Assembly (NCBI GenBank): GCA_032716605.1
Contig: CM064509.1
Span: forward strand, 52,870,481 to 52,934,480
Direction of reading: 5' to 3'
Length of the DNA: 64,000 nt
From: Paralithodes platypus
Lineage: Eukaryota > Arthropoda > Malacostraca > Decapoda > Lithodidae
Numbering within the stretch: position 1 is the stretch's first letter; each line of letters opens with the position of its first letter. The notes under the pieces are model-generated. The model searched no databases, was not told the DNA's origin, and was given only the letters and a program-made list of their open reading frames with translations. Positions 40,491-49,050 of the stretch are shown piece by piece. A program made the translations under genes and the position numbers.

Positions 40491-41437
40491 GGGATTGAAT
40501 TTGTGCTGTACCTAGTATCAGTGCATTACCACAAAGCCCACCGAAATGCCAAAAAAATACCCTCATTGTTCCCTGATTAACCTGTTAAGCGCTAAATAGG
40601 ACTAGGAGCTAGGGTAGTTATTTGTGCATTTCTGCCAAAATATTCGATCTCACAGAATTTAAAAAAAAGTACCTCAATGTCTTGGAAATAAGCAGCCACA
40701 TCCGCCAATATATATATATCCACCCTAAAAAAATGTGGGTGTGGAGTTACGGTGGCTGCAAGTTGAAAAAAATGGGCTGATAGGCACGACATCCCCGAGC
40801 GAGCGAGTGTGTGTGAGTGAGTCAGGCGGGAGGAGAGAGAGAGAGGGTGGAGGCAAGAACGTGCGATTGATGAGAAGCAACGCTCTATATCTCGCCTAAA
40901 AAGCACCTTTATGGTTTCACCTGTTCATATTCATGAGTAAGGCAGCCCATGTGAATAATATACACTGATAAATGAAGCGCAGAGAGGCATACGGACGAAT
41001 AATAGGCGAAATAAGAGTGGTGTATTGAGAAAGGTGGGTGGCGCGGGAGAGAAAAGGGGTCAGATTACAGTAAGTAGATGAGATTAGCGTGGGTGTATGC
41101 ACAAATTTAGACCTTATAGACACTTTGTGTTGTCGTTGCTATATTGTAAACAACGATAAGACTTCTTGGATGGCGCAGTATGTTAGAGTAACCCGATATC
41201 TCATTACACAATTTTTACGCACTATTTGCTTGCAACTCATGGATGAAAGGTTATTTATTTACTTGTAAATTTCTTTACTGTTTGTTCGTAATGATAGAAT
41301 ATGTTAGGTTATGTAAAAGTATTATACATACTAAATACTTCGATATACACAAGTGTATCGAGGGTATATATATATTTTTTTTGTCAAGCATTCGTCTGCC
41401 CGAAAATACGTACGCACTAATCGCTGTCAGTATAGTG

Positions 41438-41535
41438 TGAACAGTCATGGTCTAGTGGTTAGAGTGATGGACTGAGTGAGATGTAGGCCTAGAGACGTAG
41501 GCCTAGAGACGTGGGTTCGAAACCAGAGAGGTTAT
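41438..41535 (+). repeat. tRNA-like sequence
   Basis: GTCATGGTCTAGTGGTTAGA resembles an A box/D arm and GTGGGTTCGAAACCAG a B box. Between them AGACGTAGGCCT is duplicated, so the anticodon arm is disrupted. It is probably a SINE head or tRNA pseudogene. Confidence 0.5.
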
Positions 41536-41581
41536 GGGGATGTTTTTGGAGTGTTTATATCACTTGAAAATTTTTTTTTTT

Positions 41582-41648
41582 TTACATACTTACGCCCTGC
41601 TATTCATAAAGTCGAAAACTTTGATGAATAGCAGAGCATAAGTATGTT
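41582..41648. repeat. 67-bp near-perfect hairpin between T-runs
   Basis: ACATACTTACGCCCTGCTAT on the left pairs with ATAGCAGAGCATAAGTATGT on the right. The stem is about 29 bp with few mismatches and a short loop around GTCGAAAAC. T-runs lie on both sides. Confidence 0.8.
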
Positions 41649-41854
41649 TTTTTTGTGTTTATTTATTTGTTTTTTGTTTTTGTTTTTTTTTCTTTTATTA
41701 TTACAAAAGGTTGTTACAAAAGGTTAGTACATAAGTATAATATTACATAGGTATATATATAAATAAAACAAAATATTGCCTGGCTAATGAATTAAACTGA
41801 AATAATAAATGAAAATATTGCTTATATATACAGTATACTGTATACAATAATATA

Positions 41855-41860
<6 letters not shown>

Positions 41861-41916
<56 letters not shown>

Positions 41917-41930
41917 TATATACAGTATAT
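41861..41930. repeat. (TA)n microsatellite
   Basis: About 50 bp of uninterrupted TA dinucleotides with imperfect flanks. Confidence 0.95.
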
Positions 41931-42137
41931 ACCAAAACATATGAACTTATCCTACAACTATAATTTGTACATGTTATGATAATATTATCACGTTGGTCAG
42001 GTACGGGCAAGTAGGTAGGCAGGCAGGTGTTTTGAGATCACGTTGGTCAGGTACGGGCAGGTAGGTAGTGAGGTAGGTAGTGAGGTAGGTGGGCGGGGCA
42101 GGAGTTTGGCTGAGATAGGGCGACACAGGTACCACTC

Positions 42138-44777
42138 CTAGTAGTACTTGAGTGAGTGGTAGTCCCTGAAGCACTCGCCCAAACACAACCCAACGTTGCA
42201 TTCCTTGCACATTGATGTGACTCGGCTTCTTCTTTGTGGCTTTCTGGTGGAGTGGGCACAGACCTGGCACTGTACTTGCAGCCTCCGGGTGCCAGATAGC
42301 TCGGTGTGGATAGGGTAGTGTTTGTCATATCCATCAATGACTCTGTCTGGGAGGTTGACTGCACGGCGACCCCTGTGACCGGAGACTGGTTGGTGTTTTT
42401 GTAGGAGTTGGTAGGCGACGTTGTATATGAACTCCCTGAACTTGAGTTTTTTGTTCGGGGCCATGTCTTTTTTTACCAGCCACATGTTGTAAGCGTTGAG
42501 CATCGTGATGTCAACAAAGTGAAGGAAAAGCTTGTGATACCACTTCACTGTTTTTCGTAGGCACTCAACGCCTGCAAGCTGGCAATCAGACTTGTCCACA
42601 AGGCGCATGTACTTGGTATAATCCACCACCATATCAGGTTTCTGGATAGACTTCTTGGTACGGTAGTGGAATTTACCAGAGTCCACTTGGGCACCTGTAT
42701 GGACAGTCGAAAGCAGGTGAACTGGTCGCTTATCGAGCCACTTTACCGCCAGAACTTTCCCAGACTTCTCCAGCTGCTTGTAGTGCTCTTTCTTCTTTCT
42801 TCTTGGTCTGTCCAGTCTGCGGCGCCTTTGTTCCTCTGCCAAGTCGTCATCAGAAGCGGTGTCACTGTGGGAGGGGTTGTCCAGTTCTATGCGATTGCCT
42901 TGGAACTTAGGCATGAACTTCCTGTTAGTTCTGACAGTCCCACATGCCCCCGTTTTGTGGTCATGGAGGAACTGGCAGAGTGCAGGACTTGTATACCAAT
43001 TGTCGGTGTACAACGTGTGCCCCTTGTTCAGGTAGGGCTCCAGCATCTTTTTCACAATGTGCCCTGACATGCCCAATGGGTCGTTGCCACCGACTTTTGG
43101 AATGTCTACATCAGTGCCGGTGTATACGATCATGTCGAGCACTATTCCACTTTCACAATCGCACAACACAAAGATCTTGATCCCGAACCTGTGTCTCTTC
43201 AAGGGGATGTACTGCTTGAACACCAGGCGTCCTTTGAAAAGCACGAGCGACTCATCAATCACCAGGTTGGCAAAGGGGTAGAAGAATTTCCTGTACCTTT
43301 GCAACAACATGGTCAACACATCCCGAACTTTCCATATTCTATCAGCTCGGTTTGGATTATTATTGTCTGCGAAGTGCAAAAATCGCAGAAGCAAGAAAAA
43401 TCTATCACGAGCCATATATTTCCGGAAAATTGGGGTGTTGATGATTGGGTCGTGCTTCCAATAATGCTCCATTACATGCTTCCTGCAGAGAGGCATGATT
43501 AGCAACAACGCAAAGAACACAAGGAGCTCAGGGACAGTCGTATCAACCCATGCACGAATTCTTGCTCTAGGAGATATCATATCAATTCTTTCCCTCACCC
43601 AGGTAAAATAGCCATTGGTTTGGGAAACGAGATGAGATAATACCTCCTGGTCAAAAAATGCACAGAAGAAATCAGATTCCGTGGACTGGTCATTGCAGGG
43701 CCAGTCTGCTGTTGAACCAGCCAGATTGGCATTGAACTGGTGCAAATCTGGTTGGAAATGGGACCCTTCAGACCAGGCAAAATTATACGCCCGTGGGGGA
43801 TCAGGATCAGCCCCTCCGTCAGCCACGTCGTCTGCGCCTTCGTCGTCAGACAGGTCTTGGTCATGGTCACGGTGCAGAAGTACATCGTCGTCTTCCGAAT
43901 CCTCTGCACCTCCCTCATATTGGTCTTGATCCTCCTCAGACTCGCTCCCACTATCACCACCCCAGCCATAGTTCCTGGGATCGAAGGCTTCCCCTTCTGC
44001 AGCGTCGTCGTCAGAGGAGTCAGGAGGGAAGAGGAGGGCGTCAAACTTGGATGGCGTTAGACCGGCTGCCAAAACTCTACGAGGCCCTCCAACAGCAGCA
44101 GGGGCATGGGTGGGCGTGGGTGGTGGAGCAGGGGCGTGCGTGGGCGGTGGTGCAGGGGCGGCCGTGGTGGGCAGTGGTGCAGGGGCGGCCGTGGTGGGTA
44201 GTGAGACAGGGGCGGCCGTGGTGGGTGGTGGTGGTGGTGGCAACGCGGGGGTGGTAGAGGCGGGAGGTGTCACCTTACTCCTCTTGAACTGATAAGGGTG
44301 TCCTTTACCCTTACCCTTCTTGCCAACTACCCCCGATGCTCCTGCATCCCCAGGACGGCCACTTGTACTTCCTGTGGTGGTGGGCGCCGTGGGCGTCGTT
44401 GCCACAACAGTAGAGGCAGTAGTTGTTGTGGTAGCAGTTGTCAGAGCAAATGCTGAGGACAATGACCTCTTCGCACTCGTCATGCTTGTTGCACGTGTCG
44501 TGCCTCTCCCACCACGTGTCGTGCCTCTCCCAGCACGTGTAGGTCTTCTTGGCTGCACTGGCTCATCATCCTCAGAAGTATATACGTAGGAGGGGTCCCT
44601 GGCACGTGTTCGTGTCCTGCCACGAGCACTAACACCGCCAGCAACAGGGTTGGGCGAGTCAACAGGGAGCGAGTCAGGGGAGCGTGTAGGCTCCATAGTG
44701 ACTGAGAGCGTACTGCGTGTGTAGACTGTGTGGGGTGCGTGCGGCGGGTGGTTGTGGGTGCCATCGAGAGGTACCAT
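42138..44777 (-). CDS. P3 piggyBac-family transposase
   Basis: Intact 879-residue frame. The N-terminal third is low-complexity, with Thr/Ala-rich runs, repeated TTAAPAPLPTTAAPAPPP and an acidic block DSEDDDVLLHRD. The catalytic part has FRKYMARDRFFLLLRFLHFA, LVIDESLVLFKGRLVFKQYI (Asp about 508), TLYTDNWYTSPAL (Asp about 592) and YMRLVDKSDCQLAGVECL (Asp about 728 and 731), matching the piggyBac DDD layout. The C-terminal Cys-rich domain is CQVCAHST, MCKECNVGLCLGECFRDYH. A downstream Met in TMEPTRSPDS could be the true start. P3 is clearly diverged from P1 and P2 in both protein and termini. It could be an active element or a recent copy; domestication is not indicated because element ends are present. 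Confidence 0.9.
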   Translation of the reverse strand: MVPLDGTHNHPPHAPHTVYTRSTLSVTMEPTRSPDSLPVDSPNPVAGGVSARGRTRTRARDPSYVYTSEDDEPVQPRRPTRAGRGTTRGGRGTTRATSMTSAKRSLSSAFALTTATTTTTASTVVATTPTAPTTTGSTSGRPGDAGASGVVGKKGKGKGHPYQFKRSKVTPPASTTPALPPPPPPTTAAPVSLPTTAAPAPLPTTAAPAPPPTHAPAPPPTPTHAPAAVGGPRRVLAAGLTPSKFDALLFPPDSSDDDAAEGEAFDPRNYGWGGDSGSESEEDQDQYEGGAEDSEDDDVLLHRDHDQDLSDDEGADDVADGGADPDPPRAYNFAWSEGSHFQPDLHQFNANLAGSTADWPCNDQSTESDFFCAFFDQEVLSHLVSQTNGYFTWVRERIDMISPRARIRAWVDTTVPELLVFFALLLIMPLCRKHVMEHYWKHDPIINTPIFRKYMARDRFFLLLRFLHFADNNNPNRADRIWKVRDVLTMLLQRYRKFFYPFANLVIDESLVLFKGRLVFKQYIPLKRHRFGIKIFVLCDCESGIVLDMIVYTGTDVDIPKVGGNDPLGMSGHIVKKMLEPYLNKGHTLYTDNWYTSPALCQFLHDHKTGACGTVRTNRKFMPKFQGNRIELDNPSHSDTASDDDLAEEQRRRRLDRPRRKKKEHYKQLEKSGKVLAVKWLDKRPVHLLSTVHTGAQVDSGKFHYRTKKSIQKPDMVVDYTKYMRLVDKSDCQLAGVECLRKTVKWYHKLFLHFVDITMLNAYNMWLVKKDMAPNKKLKFREFIYNVAYQLLQKHQPVSGHRGRRAVNLPDRVIDGYDKHYPIHTELSGTRRLQVQCQVCAHSTRKPQRRSRVTSMCKECNVGLCLGECFRDYHSLKYY

Positions 44778-44920
44778 GTCGCACTAAACGTGGCGCAATT
44801 TGTGACTCCCCAGACAGCTTGGCGCCGTTTTGGTACGCCTTTAAAAATCCTGCTTCCGTGAGGCCTATCGCGTTCCCTATAGGAAGCCTTCCGTGAGGCC
44901 TATCGCGCTTGCCGGGTTAA

Positions 44921-45200
44921 ATAACACTGTATGAATATTCCCATATTCAAAATATGTTACAGGGGGACAATGCCTAGTGAGTTCACTGCTCAATAGGTGG
45001 CATTCTGAGAGTGAGGGTCTGAGTCTGGAGGGTGAGACGGTGAAGCACTTGAGCGAAGCAACCGGCCGCTTCAGAGATGGAGCTGCTTCGAGCCATGATG
45101 GATGCTTAGGCTGGAACAAGACCTCACGGGCTTCACCGTGTTGAGCGGTGGAATGTACAGGCTCTCAGCCTATGCCCGAGAGGGAGTAGTTGGAATATAG
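44921..45200. other. spacer, nothing recognised
   Basis: Moderately GC-rich DNA without a supported gene or repeat, ending at a poly-A run (about 45,201-45,223). Confidence 0.5.
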
Positions 45201-45223
45201 AAAAAAAAAAAAAAAAAAAAAAA

Positions 45224-45653
45224 AACATACATACAGTACATACATGAAATTTTAAGACTGAGTGTTCCACACATACGTGCAGTTTCAGTCTCTTGTCCTA
45301 ATGGCGGCATTCCAGGCAACCCTGTTAAGGCCTGCTTCACTTGTCAAGTTCTTGGATTTAAGATCGGCACGTATAGTCCGATCCCAGGTCTTTCTCGGTC
45401 CACCCCTTGGTGCAGCTCCCTCCACAATCACAGACCTGCATTTTTTCACCCAATTTTGTTCATCCATTCTCTCCACATGTCCATACCATCCCAGTCTACT
45501 TGTACGCATCACCTCGCTAATACTCTTTATACCTAAACGTCTCCTCAGCTCAACATTTGTTATTCTATCCGGTAGCCTGGCCCCACACATCCATCTCACC
45601 ATTCTCATCTCATTATTTTCCATTCTGTTGACATCCTCTACTTTAACATTATA
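45224..45653 (-). pseudogene. LINE D C-terminal fragment, copy 2
   Basis: The minus strand reads VKVEDVNRMENNEMRMVRWM, GARLPDRITNVELRRRLGIK and LGWYGHVERMDEQNWVKKCR, then VAWNAAIRTRD and a stop. It is near-identical to 10,290-10,690 without the internal stop. The CATA-type tail lies at 45,224-45,246 next to a poly-A run. It begins abruptly at the position equal to TWAVKVED. Confidence 0.85.
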
Positions 45654-45669
45654 ATTACACAAATGATAA

Positions 45670-45799
45670 GGAAATATATGAACGAAGGCGGTGCTGGTTG
45701 GGGGGAGGGGCATCGACTGACTGGGGACAGAGGTGCATGGGGGTAGTTCGTTCGTGGCCACCCCTTCGGGGATCACGGTGTCAGGCAATAGATAGATAG
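45670..45799 (+). mobile_element. 130-bp RTE 3' end with 16-bp target duplication
   Basis: ATTACACAAATGATAA is repeated exactly at 45,654-45,669 and 45,800-45,815. The insert encodes only the last residues of the RTE protein (GDRGAWG and the end of the 3' region) and ends in GGCAATAGATAGATAG. A textbook target-primed insertion with extreme 5' truncation. Confidence 0.95.
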
Positions 45800-45815
45800 A
45801 TTACACAAATGATAA

Positions 45816-46126
45816 TACAGCAGGAAAAAAACCCAAGTTTTATGTTTCGTTGAAAAAGCTTGAAAAATATCCCTGTTGTGCCTGTCGACTTTCAATGATA
45901 CTTATATAGCTGAATATAGTAATGAATGACATACAGTACATCATATGTAGGCTACAGAGGAACTCCCCTGCTTTTATAGTGTTCGAGTTGAAGGGCTATT
46001 AGTACCTATTGGACTGGCCGCGTACGTTTAGGGCGCCGAGGAATATTAGGTACGCACTAACTTTCAGCCTATTTTTCTCAACAATGAATAGGAATATTCA
46101 CAAACACTTTGTGTCACATGGAACTA
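45816..46126. other. spacer, nothing recognised
   Basis: AT-rich. A short piece near 46,000-46,060 (GTACCTATTGG) may be LTR-like, but this is weak. Confidence 0.4.
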
Positions 46127-47110
46127 CAACCTATCTATCGCCTGACGCCGTGATCCCCGAAGGGGTGGCCACGAACGAACCGCCCCCATGCACCTCTGTC
46201 CCCAGTCAGTCGACGCCCCTCCCCCCAACCAGCACCGCCTTCGTTCATGTACTTCCTCACTCCATCCTTCCACCTCTCATTCGGTCTACCTCTCCCTCTC
46301 TGTCCCTCCACATCGCTCTCGTACACCCTCTTAGTCATTCTCTCGCTTTCCATATGGCCGAACCATCTCAAGTTTTTCCTTTTCACACTTTCCAGCACAT
46401 CTACCTCCGCACCACACCTCCTTCTTACTTCCTCATTAGTCTGTCTATCCCTCCATGTAACTCCGCACGCACTCCTTAAGTAATTCATTTCCACTGCTCT
46501 CACTCTTGGTCTGAGTCTCTCAACCAACGTCCATGCTTCGCTTCCGTAAGTCAGTGTCGGGATTACCACACTGTAATGCAAGGACTTCTTCACTTCCATA
46601 CTGACCACCCTATTTCTTGTTACTGCTTTTAGCGTTCCTACAACCCTCGTCCCCTGTTGTACCCTCTCCCGCACTTCTTCATCCATAGTCCCATCTTTAC
46701 TCAACACACTGCCCAGATACTTAAAAGAGTTGACGATCTCCATAGCCTGACCGTTCAGCTTCACCTCACACTCTGTGACTTCACCCCTTTCGAAGACCAT
46801 AACCTTGCTCTTCCCCGCATTTACCTTCAAATTCTGTTTTTCGCACACTGTTCCAAACTCATTTACCAGACCCTGCAACTCCCATTCATTATCACTCATC
46901 AGAACTGTATCATCCGCAAACAGCAGTATAGGTAGTTTCCACTCAATTCCCTCCCTTTTCAGCGATACACCAACATCCACTGCTCTTGATAGTATTTCTT
47001 TCATGACTCCATCCATATATACAGTAAACAACCATGGGGACATCACACACCCCTGTTTCAAACCAATATTCAGGTCAAAGAACTCGCTCTACAACCATTC
47101 CTGCATACTA
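46127..47110 (-). mobile_element. RTE-like LINE, 5'-truncated
   Basis: The 3' end at 46,127 carries the short CTATCTATCG tail. The element covers the second half of the RT and the whole C-terminal region. It continues upstream of its first Met with SEFFDLNIG, then is truncated at about 47,100. Confidence 0.85.
46135..47061 (-). CDS. RTE-like reverse transcriptase, C-terminal 308 codons
   Basis: An open frame covering the RT palm and C-terminus. It reads KQGCVMSPWLFTVYMDGVMK, ILLFADDTVLMSDNEWELQG (catalytic FADD), KVNAGKSKVMVF, FKYLGSVLSKDGTMDEEV, IPTLTYGSEAWTL, LRSACGVTWRDRQTNEEVRR, LRWFGHMESERMTKRVY and RGRPNERWKDGVRKYMNE. The YGSE/LRWFGH/GRP pattern is usual in RTE-type LINEs. The frame is uninterrupted to its stop, but the N-terminal endonuclease and the RT fingers are absent, so it cannot act alone. 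The same family is at 5066, 45,670, 51,503-56,290 and 63,455. Confidence 0.8.
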   Translation of the reverse strand: MKQGCVMSPWLFTVYMDGVMKEILSRAVDVGVSLKREGIEWKLPILLFADDTVLMSDNEWELQGLVNEFGTVCEKQNLKVNAGKSKVMVFERGEVTECEVKLNGQAMEIVNSFKYLGSVLSKDGTMDEEVRERVQQGTRVVGTLKAVTRNRVVSMEVKKSLHYSVVIPTLTYGSEAWTLVERLRPRVRAVEMNYLRSACGVTWRDRQTNEEVRRRCGAEVDVLESVKRKNLRWFGHMESERMTKRVYESDVEGQRGRGRPNERWKDGVRKYMNEGGAGWGEGRRLTGDRGAWGRFVRGHPFGDHGVRR

Positions 47111-47225
47111 TGAGACTAAATAGGATATGCTTCTGAAATTTGGGAGACGGGTACAGTCATCGAAAAGAAATTATTCATGTTTTTGTGTGTACCTATTGGT
47201 TACCTTACCCTATAGTATTCTTTTA

Positions 47226-47245
47226 TTACTGTATTTTTGTTTCAG
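47226..47245 (+). promoter_or_regulatory. putative splice acceptor of the zinc-finger gene
   Basis: TTACTGTATTTTTGTTTCAG is a T-rich tract ending in CAG just ahead of the coding exon. It implies an upstream exon not recognised in this window. Confidence 0.6.
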
Positions 47246-49050
47246 AATGGTACACCCAAATGGATCAGCACACCTGTTATATTTGCCGTGACCGGCGACG
47301 GCTGGCTGATACTGACGCTTCTCTGGTAACCATTGGGAATGGATTGGATTCGGAAACATTAAAAGAGACCCTGCTGAGAGCATTATCTTCAGGCTATTTG
47401 AAGGATCAGGAAAATGACTCGGACCCATCTTTTTCTAAGAGTGGAGTGTGTGTAGTCTCCCTCAGTTCACGTTTTGATGGAGTCTTAGAGTCGGTCGGCG
47501 ATAAAGTGATTCACGATGAGGTTTTCATATGCAGGAGGTGTGAAAATCTTCTGAGGGATTTTGAGTATCACGAGAGCTTATCACATAAGATTGCAGAGGA
47601 GGTTAGAGGATATTTGACCAAGCAAGACATCAATGAGGGAGAAGGTACCAAAAAATCAGAAACAACAGATCGAGAGTTCAAGACCGTTTTCAGATCCAAA
47701 ATTCAGACTCTAGATGAACGACGTGGGATTTTAGCAGCATACAGAGCCCTAAGAAAATCCGACTCAAGTGGTAGTAGAAAAAGAGGACGAAAAAAGAAAA
47801 GTGAACAAGCCTCCATCGTAGAGACCACGGAGGGTGATGAGGAGGGTGAGGAAAGAGAAGTGGAGAGAGAACAGGGTGACACAAAGCAAGAGGAATCACT
47901 GGTAGCATCTCGAAGTAGTAAGAGGATCCAGAGAAGGAGAGAAGATGGTTTGGTGATACGATGGGGTGATGCTATATTTGATGATGAATACGAAGCTATA
48001 GAGTTTACAACAGACTTCGATGATTCACATGCAAGTGATGTTGACATAAATAATGATGGTTATCATCCAAGAAAAAGAAAGGTAAGAAAATCTCACAAAT
48101 TAAGTGATAATATACGAAATATGGGTTTTGCAAAAAGTGATGAAAGAAACAGTTCAACAGGTTTAAGATATCAGTGTCCATTTTGTAAGAAATATTACAT
48201 CCCCTCTAACTCCCGCATTCATAATTGCACTTCATATAAAAACCAATTAAGATGCCATGTCTGTAACATATTTTTTACGTCTGCTATAAGACTGGAGAAA
48301 CATTTGGAAGTGATCCATCTGAAAGAGAAGCAGTTTAAATGCCCTGTAGAGACCTGTAGCTATGGGTGCATATCAGAACCAGCACTTACAATGCACAAGC
48401 ACTTTCATTTCCTTTCTTCCTGTGAAGTTGAAAATAGGAAGTTGGAGAGCAGTACAGACATATTAGATGTTAGTAATGCTCCTCACACAGTGGGTGGGGA
48501 AGTGACAGTTGTGGATGATGTACAGGGCACAGTCACATCACCGGACATTGCTGAAGAGGTCTCATTCTTGTTGGATGAAAAGAGTTTTCTTTTGGATGGC
48601 AAGCCAGTCAATATAACCACAGATCAAAGAAAAAGGAAAGTTGATGAAGGGAGAATAGCATTTAGTATAGACAAACCTAGCAGGATGGAAGAGAAGAAAG
48701 TAGGCAAATTAACAGTAACTCTTGCCTCTGCCAAAACTGAAGTGCAACCTTTTCAAGATCTTGATAACAGAAATATACATTGTCCTATTTGTGACTTAGT
48801 TTTGGAGTCCAAGAAGCTGGTTCAAGAACATGTGTTAGCAGTTCACAAGCTTCAAATAAAGGCAGGGGGTGGTGGCGTCACTATGGCGTACAAAGTCAAA
48901 GGAGTAGGGGATAAACAAGGCAAGGACAAATTTGTAGGTTCAGTTTTAAATAAGGAGGATAGTCTTAGTGTAAAAAAAAACTTCAATTTACTTTCAAAGG
49001 AAAAGGCACTACCAGGAAAATCTGTGAAGGAAAAGTTAAGCATGTCATAA
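47246..49050 (+). CDS. ZAD-like and C2H2 zinc-finger protein, N-terminal part
   Basis: Probable DNA-binding transcription regulator and the only clear host gene here. The preferred start is Met at 47,260 (MDQHTCYICRDRRR), just after a splice acceptor; the frame upstream of it is intronic. Residues 6/9 (CYIC) and 91/94 (CRRC) form a Cys4 ZAD-like dimerisation module. A basic, acidic-rich middle (SGSRKRGRKKKSEQ; TTEGDEEGEEREVE) follows. Then come Cys2-type fingers YQCPFCKKYY, LRCHVCNIFFTSAIRLEKHL and FKCPVETCSYGC, and a C2H2 at IHCPICDLVLESKKLVQEH. The frame stops at 49,048-49,050, but the next frame, open from 48,969, carries the remaining fingers without a usable Met. A one-base shift therefore separates the halves. 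Confidence 0.8.

Larger units (their letters stand above)
40577..44920 (-). mobile_element. piggyBac-like element P3, apparently intact
   Basis: The 5' edge is TTAA 44,917-44,920. In complement it reads CCCGGCAAGCGCGATAGGCC, with CGCGATAGGCCTCACGGAAG occurring twice about 40 bp apart. A matching end, TTAACCTGTTAAGCGCTAAA, is at 40,577, giving about 4.3 kb. The transposase is intact. The 3' non-coding part holds a tRNA-like sequence, a hairpin, an AT repeat and a repeated ATCACGTTGGTCAGGTACGG (41,987 and 42,037). The right edge is inference from end similarity. Confidence 0.75.

Noticed and set aside
41438..41535. Functional tRNA gene
   Set aside because: The anticodon region is disrupted by a duplicated AGACGTAGGCCT, and no acceptor stem pairs.
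43595..44292. Alternative frames in the P3 N-terminal region
   Set aside because: Low-complexity repeats keep several frames open. Only the minus-strand transposase frame has catalytic motifs.
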